Assembly (NCBI GenBank): GCA_947503715.1
Contig: CANNER010000001.1
Span: 496,001-560,000 of the forward strand
Reading direction: 5' to 3'
Length of the DNA: 64,000 nt
From: an uncultured Caulobacterales bacterium
Lineage (GTDB): Bacteria; Pseudomonadota; Alphaproteobacteria; Caulobacterales; Maricaulaceae
The stretch's first letter is position 1; every line of letters starts with the position of its first letter. The position numbers were made by a program, and so were the translations under genes. The notes beneath the pieces were generated by a model that was not told where the DNA came from, searched no databases, and was given only the letters and a program-made list of their open reading frames with translations. Positions 17,465 through 26,307 of this stretch are shown piece by piece.

Positions 17465-18850
17465 ATGTGGATGATGAAACGGACCCTTAATCATATCGCG
17501 GCCGACTACCGTTCTAAAAAGGACGGAAATGTTGCCATTATGTTTGCCATGACAGTTTTTGCGATTGTCGCGGGCTTGGCTATTTCGGTTGATGTATCGA
17601 ACGCCTATTTCGCAAAACAGCGTTTGCAGGATACGACCGATGCTATCGCGCTTATGGCGGCGAAAGATAAATCCTTGGATAGCGAGGCCAAGTTACAAGC
17701 CACGGCCCAAGCCCTTTTTGACGCGACATATCCGAGTAAGACAGGCGAGCGGATCGTTATTGAGAGTATTAAGCGTGACGGGGACCGTGTGATCGTTCAG
17801 TCAAAAAATAATATCGACACTTACTTCACAGGCATTTTCAAGACTAACAATATGGATGTGGGCGTCACGTCCAGCGCCGTATTTGCGGATAAAGCGATGG
17901 ATGTTGCATTCGTCCTCGATACGACATTCTCAATGAATGGCAGCAAGCTTTCAAACTTGAAATCCGCAGCAGGAAACCTCGTCAAAACGTTTGACGAGCT
18001 CGATAATGAGAATCTTCGCGTCTCCGTCGTCCCGTTTTCGCAATATGTGAATGTCGGTTTATCCCGTCGAAATGCCAAGTGGCTGGATGTCCCGCAGGAT
18101 TCCAGCACGACGGGTCCACAAGTCTGTAAGATGAAACGCGAAGTCGTGTCGCGCTCGAATTGTCGGCGCGTGCAACGCACCTGCAAAAATGACGGCGTGT
18201 CCTATGATTGCTCCTACACCAAATGTGATAACACATATGGTCAGCCCTATAAGAGTTGTTACACACCAACATCCAAAGCGACTTGGAAAGGTTGCGTCGG
18301 ATCTCGTGAGAATGGCTATGATGAGCGTCCGGCCTATGACAGCCGTAAAATTCCCGGCCTCATGAACGTAACATGCGGAGCTGAACTGCAAACCCTGTCC
18401 AGCAATATGACACAGGCGAAGTCTTCTATCTCCGGATTAAAAGCCCAAGGCGAGACATATCTTCCTGCTGGTATTCTCTGGGGATGGCGGACATTGGACA
18501 CAACAGTTCCGTTGAGCTCAAATGCTGGTAACCCTGCTAAGAAACGCGAGAAAATCATGATTGTCATGACAGATGGTGAAAACACGCTGTCCAAGAAGGG
18601 TATTCTTCACAATGGAAACAACGCTAACGCGGCCAACACAAAGACGGATACACTGTGTAAGAAAGCGAAAGCGGATGACGTCACAATCTACACGATTGCC
18701 TATGATGTGAAGGATGCGACGACAAAGAAAATGCTCAATCGTTGTGCAACGGACGGTTCCAAATTCTTTGACGCCAAGAATGCAGGTGATTTGAATGATG
18801 CTTTCAAATCCATCGGTGAGAGCCTCAGCGAACTTCGCATTACCGCGTAA
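17465..18850 (+). CDS. TadG-like pilus/vWA protein
   Basis: Tad (Flp) pilus accessory-type protein. The N-terminus has the TadE/TadG pattern: basic stretch, then DGNVAIMFAMTVFAIVAGLA as the single membrane segment, then QRLQDTTDAIALMAA. A von Willebrand A domain follows (about residues 140-455) with a MIDAS-like DTTFSMNGS and MTDGEN. Inside it is an insertion with eight Cys between roughly 18118 and 18380, which may form disulfides. ATG 17465 is used; ATG 17471 has AAGG six bases upstream and is equally possible. No other tad genes are nearby, so this is an orphan copy. It is followed by a strong terminator. Confidence 0.85.
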   Translation: MWMMKRTLNHIAADYRSKKDGNVAIMFAMTVFAIVAGLAISVDVSNAYFAKQRLQDTTDAIALMAAKDKSLDSEAKLQATAQALFDATYPSKTGERIVIESIKRDGDRVIVQSKNNIDTYFTGIFKTNNMDVGVTSSAVFADKAMDVAFVLDTTFSMNGSKLSNLKSAAGNLVKTFDELDNENLRVSVVPFSQYVNVGLSRRNAKWLDVPQDSSTTGPQVCKMKREVVSRSNCRRVQRTCKNDGVSYDCSYTKCDNTYGQPYKSCYTPTSKATWKGCVGSRENGYDERPAYDSRKIPGLMNVTCGAELQTLSSNMTQAKSSISGLKAQGETYLPAGILWGWRTLDTTVPLSSNAGNPAKKREKIMIVMTDGENTLSKKGILHNGNNANAANTKTDTLCKKAKADDVTIYTIAYDVKDATTKKMLNRCATDGSKFFDAKNAGDLNDAFKSIGESLSELRITA

Positions 18851-18870
18851 CGCTCACTCCTATTCAAAGT

Positions 18871-18908
18871 AAAAAGGCCGGGATAAATGTCCCGGCCTTT
18901 GTTTTTTT
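18871..18908. terminator. Bidirectional rho-independent terminator
   Basis: An 11-bp perfect stem (AAAGGCCGGGA / TCCCGGCCTTT, 18873-18883 and 18890-18900) with loop TAAATG. It is flanked by T7 on the right and A5 on the left, so it can serve both the TadG-like gene (+) and the FKBP gene (-), which converge here. Confidence 0.92.
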
Positions 18909-19449
18909 ACTGTTCGACGCCCAAGAGCTGCATGTGGAATAACAGCGTCGCATTGGGTGGAATTTGACCACGACCGCGTGGGCCATAGGCGATATCACCC
19001 GGGATATAGAGAATACGCGCTTCGCAGACTTTCATATCGGCGAGGCTCTCATTCCAACCCGCGATAAAACCATTCGCATTGTGGTTCATAGTGACGTCAC
19101 GCTCAATGGAGCTGTCAAAGACAGATCCGTCCGGGAAGAATCCGTGATAATGCATTTCGACCTTTTGGCTGCCAACGGGTGTTGCGCCTTTTTTCAGGCC
19201 TTCCTGAATGACTTTGTACTGCAACCCGCTTTCTGTCGTCACAACGCCTTCGCGCTGGGCATTGGCGGTGTGATAGGCGGCGAAATCATTTGAGGCTTCA
19301 ATTCTGTCGATATCGACATAATCGGCATTGGCCAGCCATTGGTCTTTCGGGCATTCATAGACGGCTTGGGCGGGGTCCACAGGACCGTCGCTCGCACCGG
19401 AACAGGCGGCGAGGGCGGCGGCGGCCCCGATCAGTAAATACTGTCTCAT
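18907..19449 (-). CDS. FKBP-type peptidyl-prolyl isomerase lipoprotein
   Basis: Peptidyl-prolyl cis-trans isomerase exported to the envelope. The signal peptide ends in a lipobox ALAAC with Cys16. A spacer precedes the FKBP domain (about residues 88-178): SGLQYKVIQEG, VEMHYHGFFPDGSVFDSS, GFIAGWNESLADMKV, IPGDIAYG and IPPNATLLFHMQLL, the last two being hallmark active-site strands. Length 180 is typical of small periplasmic FKBPs. The gene ends in the shared terminator; its 3' T-tract encodes the stop. Role inferred: folding of outer-membrane or secreted proteins. Confidence 0.94.
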   Translation of the reverse strand: MRQYLLIGAAAALAACSGASDGPVDPAQAVYECPKDQWLANADYVDIDRIEASNDFAAYHTANAQREGVVTTESGLQYKVIQEGLKKGATPVGSQKVEMHYHGFFPDGSVFDSSIERDVTMNHNANGFIAGWNESLADMKVCEARILYIPGDIAYGPRGRGQIPPNATLLFHMQLLGVEQ

Positions 19450-19489
19450 TCAAAATCTCCTTTGATAATCTGTATTTTAAACACGCGAC

Positions 19490-20677
19490 CTAGCGCGCGA
19501 GTTCCTTCATCGCGGCCTCAAGGCCGGTCAGGGTCATGGGATACATCCGGTCCGGGCCGATAATATCCTGTATCATTTTGGTCGATTGCGAATAGGCCCA
19601 GTATTTTTCTTCCGTCGGATTGATCCAGACGAGATGCGGGTAAATATCGACGAGCCGTTGCAGCCAGACCGCGCCGGCCTCCTCGTTCCAATGCTCAACC
19701 GAGCCACCGCGCATCGCGATCTCGTAAGGGCTCATCGCGGCGTCGCCGACGAGGACGACGCGGTGGTCGCTGCCGAATTTGTGGAACACATCCCAAGTCG
19801 GCGTGACCTCACTCATGCGGCGAACATTATCTTTCCAGACCTGCTCATAGAGACAGTTGTGGAAGTAGAAATATTCGAGTCGTTTGAATTCTGACCGTGC
19901 GGCGGAGAAGAGTTCCTCGACCTGTTTGATATGACCGTCCATCGAACCGCCAATATCGAAAAAGGCCATGACTTTAACGGCGTTACGACGTTCGGGCCGC
20001 ATTTTGATGTCGAGCCAGCCCTGTTTTGCCGTGCCTTTAATAGTCCCAGCAAGATCCAATTCATCCGCAGCCCCGTCCCGGGCAAATTTGCGCAGACGGC
20101 GCAGAGCGACCTTGATATTGCGCGTCCCGATTTCCCGGTCTCCGTCAAGGTTTTTGAAGACCCGCTTGTCCCAGACTTTCACGGCTTTGCCGTGGCGGCC
20201 TTCCTTCTGGCCGATACGGACGCCTTCGGGATTATAGCCATAAGCGCCGAAGGGGGATTTCCCCGCTGTGCCGATATTCTTATTCCCGCCCTCATGGCGC
20301 TTGTCCTGATTGTCGAGCCTTTCTTTCAGGGCTTCCATGATCTTGTCGAAATCACCCAGCGCTTCGATTTCTGCCATCTCTTCAGGTGTGAGATGAAGCT
20401 CCGCCATTTTCTTGAGCCAGTCGGCGGGAATGTTGGCATCATCCTGCCCGAAAATATCTCCGAGATAATCGACGCCGCGAAAGACGTGAGAGAAGACCTG
20501 ATCAAACTTATCCAAATCCCGCTCATCTTTGACCAACGCCGTGCGGGAGAGGTAGTAAAAGCCGTCGAGGCTTTCGCTCGGCACATCTTTCTCAATACCT
20601 TCCAAAAGCGTCAGATATTCCCGAATGGAAACGGGGACTTTGGCGCGGCGGAGCTCGGAAAAGAAATGATGGAACAT
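19490..20677 (-). CDS. vWA domain protein, CoxE-like
   Basis: 395-residue cytosolic protein of the CoxE-like vWA class. These usually work with a MoxR-family AAA ATPase in metal-enzyme maturation or stress chaperoning. The N-terminal half is helical (FFSELRRAKVPVSIREYLTLL, PADWLKKMAELHLTPEEMAEIE). The vWA domain starts near VKVMAFFDIGGSMDGH, where DxGGS replaces the canonical DxSxS, so metal binding may be altered although this form is common in the family. The expected MoxR gene is not beside it. It is 40 bases upstream of the FKBP gene on the same strand, so co-transcription is possible. Confidence 0.85.
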   Translation of the reverse strand: MFHHFFSELRRAKVPVSIREYLTLLEGIEKDVPSESLDGFYYLSRTALVKDERDLDKFDQVFSHVFRGVDYLGDIFGQDDANIPADWLKKMAELHLTPEEMAEIEALGDFDKIMEALKERLDNQDKRHEGGNKNIGTAGKSPFGAYGYNPEGVRIGQKEGRHGKAVKVWDKRVFKNLDGDREIGTRNIKVALRRLRKFARDGAADELDLAGTIKGTAKQGWLDIKMRPERRNAVKVMAFFDIGGSMDGHIKQVEELFSAARSEFKRLEYFYFHNCLYEQVWKDNVRRMSEVTPTWDVFHKFGSDHRVVLVGDAAMSPYEIAMRGGSVEHWNEEAGAVWLQRLVDIYPHLVWINPTEEKYWAYSQSTKMIQDIIGPDRMYPMTLTGLEAAMKELAR

Positions 20678-20726
20678 GAGCTTTGTCTAACAGGTTCGAT
20701 TGGAAACGAAACGAGGAATTGCGGCT

Positions 20727-21215
20727 CTACTCCCCGCCCAACTCTTCCGGCAATTCCGGGTTCGGGTCTTTCGGCGCATGCCCGTCCTGCCCCGAATATT
20801 TAAACACGACAAATTCCAGTGGACTGTCCGGCGCAGCTTTTACGCCGTGATAATCCCAGGCACGGGCAAAGAGGATGTCGCCTTCATTGGCAGGGCTTTC
20901 CTCGCCATTGAGATACCATGTCCCCCGGCCTTTCGTGACCATGAGATATTCCTCATCCGCGTGACGGTGAGGGGGATGGATTTCCTGTCCGGCATCTATC
21001 TTGGCCACGCCGACGAGCACGGGTTTCAATACGTGCGTTTCTTCTGTGAAATAAGGGAAGAAACTGCCCCAAGACGCGATATCTTCCGATACATCGGATT
21101 GGGAGAGGATGGCGGACTCGCCCGCCATATTCTCAATGTTGTCATGGTCGTGATCATGGGCGGCAGGCGCGCAGGCGGTGAGGGCGAGTGCGCCCGTCAG
21201 AACGAGATATTTCAT
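20727..21215 (-). CDS. Cupin-domain lipoprotein
   Basis: Small exported protein with lipobox LTAC and a His/Asp-rich mature start (AHDHDHDNIENM). A cupin beta-barrel follows: HPPHRHADEEYLMVTKGRGTWYLNG supplies the first metal-binding motif and the strand after it, and GDILFARAWDYHGV gives the second His. Enzymatic activity cannot be read. ATG 21215 overlaps the TGA of the upstream Kazal gene (ATGA), which argues for this start over the ATG nine bases earlier. The His-rich tail and cupin His residues suggest a metal-binding periplasmic role, inferred. Confidence 0.85.
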   Translation of the reverse strand: MKYLVLTGALALTACAPAAHDHDHDNIENMAGESAILSQSDVSEDIASWGSFFPYFTEETHVLKPVLVGVAKIDAGQEIHPPHRHADEEYLMVTKGRGTWYLNGEESPANEGDILFARAWDYHGVKAAPDSPLEFVVFKYSGQDGHAPKDPNPELPEELGGE

Positions 21216-21586
21216 GATGTACATTCTCCGGCATAGGCCGCGCTAACACCTTTGGCATTGGCGGCGCATTCATTGGAATAGGTCTGTCCGTCGCAGCCAC
21301 AGACGGGATTGTAATCCATGGTGCACATTTCGGGCATTGGGCGACAAATGCCCGGCGCATCGGCCGCGCCGCATTGGTCCGCCATTGTCCGGTGGCAATA
21401 TTCGCCGTCGTCGCATTCCGGTCCGGGAGTAGCAACCATTCCGCCACAGCTTTGACCCTCTGTTGGGCTACTTACCGGGAAGGCGGGTGGCGGCAAGTGA
21501 GGTTGGTTGACGTCGGTGACGGGTGGCTCTGAGGCCGCGCATGCCGCTAGGAAGAGCGCAATAAAGGTTACGAGGAGAAACCGCAT
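21212..21586 (-). CDS. Kazal-type domain lipoprotein
   Basis: 124 residues with a lipoprotein signal (LFLAAC) and a Pro-rich spacer. A Kazal-like C-terminal domain has the diagnostic NPVCGCDGQTYSNECAANAK core and closing Cys in AGECTS. An extra Cys-rich segment (CGGMVATPGPECDDGEYC, QCGAADAPGIC) precedes it. Kazal domains usually inhibit serine proteases; in bacteria such proteins are known but their targets mostly are not. It overlaps the cupin gene by 4 bases and abuts the DUF533 gene by one base, so the three form an operon. Confidence 0.88.
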   Translation of the reverse strand: MRFLLVTFIALFLAACAASEPPVTDVNQPHLPPPAFPVSSPTEGQSCGGMVATPGPECDDGEYCHRTMADQCGAADAPGICRPMPEMCTMDYNPVCGCDGQTYSNECAANAKGVSAAYAGECTS

Positions 21587-22290
21587 CAGCCCGTTCTCAC
21601 ATCTGTCTCAACCCGCGCTGCGATTTCCGGATCTAGCCTGAGTTCCATCGCGAGACGGTCGAGATAGTCCCGTTCGCGTGGGTTCAGCCCGTTCGCAATC
21701 CGACAGGACGCGGCATAAACTTCAAACGCCGTCTGGTCGTCTTTCACCTGCGCAGCGACGGCTTTAGGGTCGGCATCGCCTGCGAGGACGGCTCGGATAT
21801 CTTCTGCATTCACACCTTCAATACTGTCCAGCATCAGGGCTTCCTCGTCTGATATTTCGCCATCGGCTTTCGCGGCATGCACCATGGCGAGGAGGAGAAC
21901 ATCGGCGCGATTGGACGGTGCCTTATTATTCAACAGGTCAACGACATCCTGAAAATTCTTCGGCATCGTCCCCGCCTGTTGCGCTTTATAGGCAATAAAG
22001 CCGAGCGCGCCGAGACCGCCCAGTGCCGCGAATTTCCGCTTGGACCGATTGCCGAGTAGGAGCGCCAATGCGCCTGCCGTGGCTGCCGCACCAATACGAA
22101 GCTTTTTGCGTGACTCTCCATCATCCTCGACGCCCAGCTTATCCGCGAGCGCATCTTCGGCTTGTTTATACATAGCCTTACCTTTGGCGGTCAGCTCCGC
22201 TGTGTCAGCCGTCTTGGCTTTTTTGACGAGGTCTGACCCTGTCCCAAGAATTTGGTCCAAGAGCGATTGTGCGGTGGTCGGTGTGGTCAT
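21586..22290 (-). CDS. DUF533 / TerB-like protein
   Basis: 234-residue member of the DUF533 (YebE-like) family. An N-terminal helical segment (LLDQILGTGSDLVKKAK) is followed by a glycine/alanine-rich hydrophobic stretch (IGAAATAGALALLLGN, ALGGLGALGFIAYKAQQAG). A TerB-like helical domain ends the protein, with LAMVHAAKADGEISDEEA as the acidic metal-binding motif and NPRERDYLDRLA. Family function is unknown; E. coli YebE is an envelope-stress-induced membrane protein. It is the first gene of the DUF533-Kazal-cupin operon, with an ATG at 22290. Confidence 0.88.
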   Translation of the reverse strand: MTTPTTAQSLLDQILGTGSDLVKKAKTADTAELTAKGKAMYKQAEDALADKLGVEDDGESRKKLRIGAAATAGALALLLGNRSKRKFAALGGLGALGFIAYKAQQAGTMPKNFQDVVDLLNNKAPSNRADVLLLAMVHAAKADGEISDEEALMLDSIEGVNAEDIRAVLAGDADPKAVAAQVKDDQTAFEVYAASCRIANGLNPRERDYLDRLAMELRLDPEIAARVETDVRTG

Positions 22291-22347
22291 GCGAGTCTCC
22301 TATGCGTGATTATTCATAGCGGCGTGGCGGGGCGGTGACAAACGCCT

Positions 22348-22386
22348 CTTGATTTTTAGCGAGAGTAACGAAATGGCTGTTACATG
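22348..22386 (+). promoter_or_regulatory. Shared upstream element, copy 1
   Basis: About 38 bases (CTTGATTTTTA ... AATGGCTGT ... CATG) match the sequence before the acylase gene at 24088-24126, with 10- and 9-base identical blocks at identical spacing. It lies 20-60 bases before the TPR-oxygenase start. Function unknown; possibly promoter or regulator-binding elements. Confidence 0.4.
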
Positions 22387-22406
22387 GAAACAGGGCGACA
22401 TCACAA

Positions 22407-24092
22407 ATGATCGGATTTTCCGTACAGGGCTATACCGCAAAGGCGTCTGAGGCTTACCAGCGCGGCGATAGTGTTGGCGCATTGGCCGTTCTGGCGCAGG
22501 CGTTGAAAACCTACCCTAAAGAGCCGAGTCTGTGGCATCATACGGGCGGCCTTATGCTACAATCCGGGAATGGAGAGGGCGCCTCTGAGCATTTTGGGCA
22601 GGCCTTCGCACTCGCACCTGCCGAGTTTGATTTCGCCATTGATCAAGCCATCGCGCTGACAACGCTGGAAAAATATCACGACGCGCTGAGGATACTGGCA
22701 GGCATAGAGAAAAAAGCGCGTCGCCATGCGCATTACTGGTCCACCCGCGCGAATGCGGCACGGGGTGCGGGCGACCGCGATAATGCCGCGCGGTGGTATA
22801 ATCGGGCGCTTTCAATCGAACCGACGCGGCCCAAAGCCTTGAGTGGTCGCGCCAGTGTTGCCTTGGAACGGGGTGAGCCCGATGCCGTCAAACGGTTTGA
22901 GAAGGCTTTAACCGTCCAGAGCGACCCCCAACTCTGGCTGGGTAAAGCGCAGGCGCTGGATGTAGAAGGCAGGTCGGCAGAGGCCCGTGACATCGCCGAA
23001 GGATTGGTGAAACAATTTCCGCACTGGATCGAGGGGTTGAAATTTCTAGCGCAATTAAACCTTGGCGAAGGTGTCGAGAGTTTTGACGCGCCCTTTCATA
23101 TGGCCGCTGAACGTTTGCCTGATGATCCAAATATTCCGAGGGAGCATTGCCGTCAGCTTGGGGCGCTTGGCGTGGCAGAGGAGGCCGCAGACATCGCCGC
23201 TAAAGCCCGTAAGCGGTTTCCGGACGATCCCTATTTTGCCATGCTGGAAGCTATGCAGGCGGGCATCGCGGGGCAAGACGCACGTGCAGAGGCTATCTGG
23301 GCAACGCTGGAATATGACCACGCCACCCGCCACAGTTTGGAAGCCACCCATTGGGTCCGACAAAAAGACTTTTCCCGCGCAGATAACGTGCTCAACAAGG
23401 CTTTCGCCTTGCAGCCTTGGAATATAGACGCTTGGGCGCTGCGTGACATAATTTGGCGTAAGACGGCGGATGCGCGGCATGACTGGTTGCACGGTCAAGA
23501 AGGTCTCGTGCAATTCCTGCCCCTGCATAATGTTGATCGGGTTCTCCCAAAGGCGATGAAGGTCCTGAACAAGATACATGACACGTCGCGTCACCCGCTT
23601 GGACAGTCCTTGCGAAAAGGCGGCACACAGACGCGGGGCCGATTATTTGACCGGTATGAGCCGGAGTTAACAGCCCTGCACAAAGCGATCCTCGCGACGC
23701 TTGAGACCTATCGTAATGCATTGCCGCCTGCGGATGAAACACATCCCCTTTTGCGGCACCGCGATGCGGATTGGACGCTTTTTGGGTCGTGGTCCGTTCG
23801 TTTTCTGATAGGCTCCGCCCATCATGCACCGCATCTTCATCCGGAAGGTTTGCTGTCATCCGCATGCTACCTCATCCTCCCTGACGATTTGGGCGCAGGA
23901 GGAAACTCAAAAGAAGGCTGGCTCGAACTTGGGCAGGCTTCGCCGGATATGCGGCTCGATCTTCCATCCTTGCATGAATTAAAACCGCAAGTCGGTCATC
24001 TCGCGCTCTTTCCCAGCACGCTCTATCACGGGACGCGGCCCTTCAATATCGGCAAGCGCATGACGGTGGCTTTTGACGTGCAAGTCCCTTGA
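22407..24092 (+). CDS. TPR protein with C-terminal 2OG-Fe(II) oxygenase domain
   Basis: 561 residues. The first ~350 are tetratricopeptide-like helices (AYQRGDSVGALAVLAQALKT, ARWYNRALSIEPTRPKALSG). The C-terminus from about 440 is a putative 2-oxoglutarate/Fe(II) oxygenase of the PF13759 class: HLHPEGLLSSACYLILP with the iron-binding His, GWLELG, then LALFPSTLYHGTRPF with the distal His and RMTVAFDV. Such fusions are thought to hydroxylate proteins or small molecules; substrate unknown. The gene is divergent from the DUF533 operon and lies 31 bases before the acylase on the same strand. Confidence 0.87.
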   Translation: MIGFSVQGYTAKASEAYQRGDSVGALAVLAQALKTYPKEPSLWHHTGGLMLQSGNGEGASEHFGQAFALAPAEFDFAIDQAIALTTLEKYHDALRILAGIEKKARRHAHYWSTRANAARGAGDRDNAARWYNRALSIEPTRPKALSGRASVALERGEPDAVKRFEKALTVQSDPQLWLGKAQALDVEGRSAEARDIAEGLVKQFPHWIEGLKFLAQLNLGEGVESFDAPFHMAAERLPDDPNIPREHCRQLGALGVAEEAADIAAKARKRFPDDPYFAMLEAMQAGIAGQDARAEAIWATLEYDHATRHSLEATHWVRQKDFSRADNVLNKAFALQPWNIDAWALRDIIWRKTADARHDWLHGQEGLVQFLPLHNVDRVLPKAMKVLNKIHDTSRHPLGQSLRKGGTQTRGRLFDRYEPELTALHKAILATLETYRNALPPADETHPLLRHRDADWTLFGSWSVRFLIGSAHHAPHLHPEGLLSSACYLILPDDLGAGGNSKEGWLELGQASPDMRLDLPSLHELKPQVGHLALFPSTLYHGTRPFNIGKRMTVAFDVQVP

Positions 24093-24126
24093 TTTTTAAC
24101 CGTAAGAGCGGAATGGCTGTCCCATG
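24088..24126 (+). promoter_or_regulatory. Shared upstream element, copy 2
   Basis: Second copy of the element seen at 22348-22386, spanning the end of the TPR-oxygenase gene and the start of the acylase gene. TTGATTTTTA and AATGGCTGT blocks are identical and equally spaced; intervening bases differ. Confidence 0.4.
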
Positions 24127-26307
24127 AAAAAATGGCTTTATGGCGCGGGTGCGCTGGTTCTTCTCACCGCAATTGGCGGGGCGCTTTATCTGCGTACGCC
24201 GGCGGGTCCGCATTTCAATGCGGCGGCCGCGAAAGAGGCGGCGGAGTCCTATGATGCGCGGATTATCCGTGATGCCTATGGCGTGCCGCATATATTTGGT
24301 GTGACGGACGCGGATACGGCCTTCGGATTTGGCTACGCCCATGCCGAGGATGATTTCGCGACGATACAGGATACGCTCATCGCCGCCAGGGGTATGACCT
24401 CGCAATATAAAGGGAAGGAGACCGCACCGCAGGACTATCTATACGACCTTTTCAAAGTGAAAGAGAGCGTCGCGGCAGGATATGAGACCGAAGTTAGTGC
24501 GGACGCGCAGACCATAGCGCGAGCCTATGCGGCGGCCATGAACCTTTATGGTGCCGAACACCCGGATGAAGTTCTACCCGGTGTGATGCCTGTTACGGAA
24601 CAGGACGTTCTCGCAGGGTTTGCGTGGGCGACGCCGTTTTTCTACCGTCTTGACGGATATTTACAGGACCTCTTCGCCGCGGAAGATAGGCCCAATGTCT
24701 CGCCTTGGGCGCAGCAATCTTCTGAACTGGGATTGCCGGAGGCTGTACGCGGCTCAAATGCTTTTGCGGTTGCGCCCTCGCGCTCTGCCGATGGTCATAC
24801 GCGTCTCGTCGGGAATTCCCATCAACCGCTGGTGGGACCCTATGCGTGGTATGAAGCGCATCTCGTCAGCGAGCAGGGCATGAATACGCTGGGCGCGACA
24901 TTTCCGGGTGTGCCAATTATGGCGCAGGGCGTGACGCCCAATCTGGCATGGACACATACGGTCAATCGCCCGGACCTGATCGATATTTACGCCCTCGAAG
25001 TGGATGATGAGGACAAGCCGGCCAAATATATGTTGGACGGTGAATGGGCGGATTTTGACCGTTCCAAATCCAAATTTCGCGTGAAACTGGCAGGACCGTT
25101 TTCTCTGCCTGTGACGCGGGATGTGCTCTGGTCTGAACATGGTCCGGTTCTCTCGACGCCAAGCGGTCATTATGCGCTGCGTTATGCAGGTATGGCGCGG
25201 CTGGAAGAGGGCGGTCCCGTCCAGAATCTGGGTGCGCTGGACCAATGGCTGGCGATGAATAAAGCGACGAATATGGGGGAGTGGCGCGAGGCGGTAGAAG
25301 CCCGCGGTGTCCTCTCGTTCAATATCGTTTACGGCGATAAAGAGGGCAATATTGGCAGCGTCTACAATGCCCGCATGCCGCGACGGATTGAGGGGCCGGA
25401 ATGGGAGGAAATTCTGCCCGGCGATAAGTCTGAGCTGATCTGGGACGATTTTCGTCCGACATCCGATCTGCCGCAACTCTGGAATCCGGACTGCGGCTGG
25501 GTGTTTTCCGCCAATGCCACGCCCTTCGCGATTACGGATGCGGCCTGCAATAATGAGCGTGCCGCGTTCTCGGCAACTTTCGGTATAGAGGACCGAGTGA
25601 CGAATCGGTCCCGTCGCGCTCTGACTCTGATTGAGGATGATAAATCCATCACGCGTGAGGAGTTGCTGTCTTTCCGCGCCGACACGAAATATGCGCCGGA
25701 AAGTACGTTGATGAAATTCGTTGTCGAACTCGTGACAACGGAAACAGAGGACCCGCGCGTCAGGCAAGCGCAGGAAATTTTGCGAAATTGGGACGGGGAT
25801 ACAAATAAATTTAGTCGAGGCGCGGCACTCGCTGTCATCACGGGAACGCGGGCGCTGGGTTACGAATATACTGAAACCGAAGCCGACCCGATGGAGGTGC
25901 TGGGCCAGACAGCCAATGATCTCATGGACAAATTCGGACGGCTTGATCCCGAATGGGGTGAGGTCAACCGCATTGTGCGCGGGGATGTCAGCGCGCCACT
26001 GGACGGTGCCCCGGACGTTTTGCGCGCCATCTATGCGGACCGGGACGGCGTTGCCAAGGACGGCGTCATGAATGCGTTTGCCGGGGACAGCCATATTTTC
26101 ATCGCCGATTGGGCACCCGATGGCAGTCTACGTGTCGACTCCATCCATAATTATGGCAGTGCAACGCTGGACGAGACCTCGCCGCATTATGCTGATCAGG
26201 TCGAACTCTTTGCTAATGGGGGATATAAACCTGTCGCGATGACGCTGGAGGCTGTACTGAAAGAGGCGACACGGGATTATCGCCCGGGACAAGGGACGGC
26301 CGACTAA
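24124..26307 (+). CDS. Penicillin acylase family Ntn-hydrolase
   Basis: 727-residue exported amidase of the penicillin/aculeacin/AHL acylase superfamily, which self-cleaves to expose an N-terminal Ser. An uncleaved-looking signal or anchor segment spans residues 5-23. The alpha-chain motif RDAYGVPHIFGVTDADTAFG follows. The cleavage site is VRG-S211-NAFAV, then GNSHQP and the later WTHTVNRPDL and FSANATPF segments. Substrate is not predictable; options are acyl-homoserine lactones, beta-lactams or lipopeptides. Its stop overlaps that of the convergent DUF2254 gene in CTAA. Confidence 0.92.
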   Translation: MKKWLYGAGALVLLTAIGGALYLRTPAGPHFNAAAAKEAAESYDARIIRDAYGVPHIFGVTDADTAFGFGYAHAEDDFATIQDTLIAARGMTSQYKGKETAPQDYLYDLFKVKESVAAGYETEVSADAQTIARAYAAAMNLYGAEHPDEVLPGVMPVTEQDVLAGFAWATPFFYRLDGYLQDLFAAEDRPNVSPWAQQSSELGLPEAVRGSNAFAVAPSRSADGHTRLVGNSHQPLVGPYAWYEAHLVSEQGMNTLGATFPGVPIMAQGVTPNLAWTHTVNRPDLIDIYALEVDDEDKPAKYMLDGEWADFDRSKSKFRVKLAGPFSLPVTRDVLWSEHGPVLSTPSGHYALRYAGMARLEEGGPVQNLGALDQWLAMNKATNMGEWREAVEARGVLSFNIVYGDKEGNIGSVYNARMPRRIEGPEWEEILPGDKSELIWDDFRPTSDLPQLWNPDCGWVFSANATPFAITDAACNNERAAFSATFGIEDRVTNRSRRALTLIEDDKSITREELLSFRADTKYAPESTLMKFVVELVTTETEDPRVRQAQEILRNWDGDTNKFSRGAALAVITGTRALGYEYTETEADPMEVLGQTANDLMDKFGRLDPEWGEVNRIVRGDVSAPLDGAPDVLRAIYADRDGVAKDGVMNAFAGDSHIFIADWAPDGSLRVDSIHNYGSATLDETSPHYADQVELFANGGYKPVAMTLEAVLKEATRDYRPGQGTAD

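Noticed and set aside
24124-26307. Calling the acylase a quorum-quenching AHL acylase
   Set aside because: The fold and catalytic Ser are clear but substrate specificity cannot be read from the sequence, and no quorum-sensing genes are nearby.
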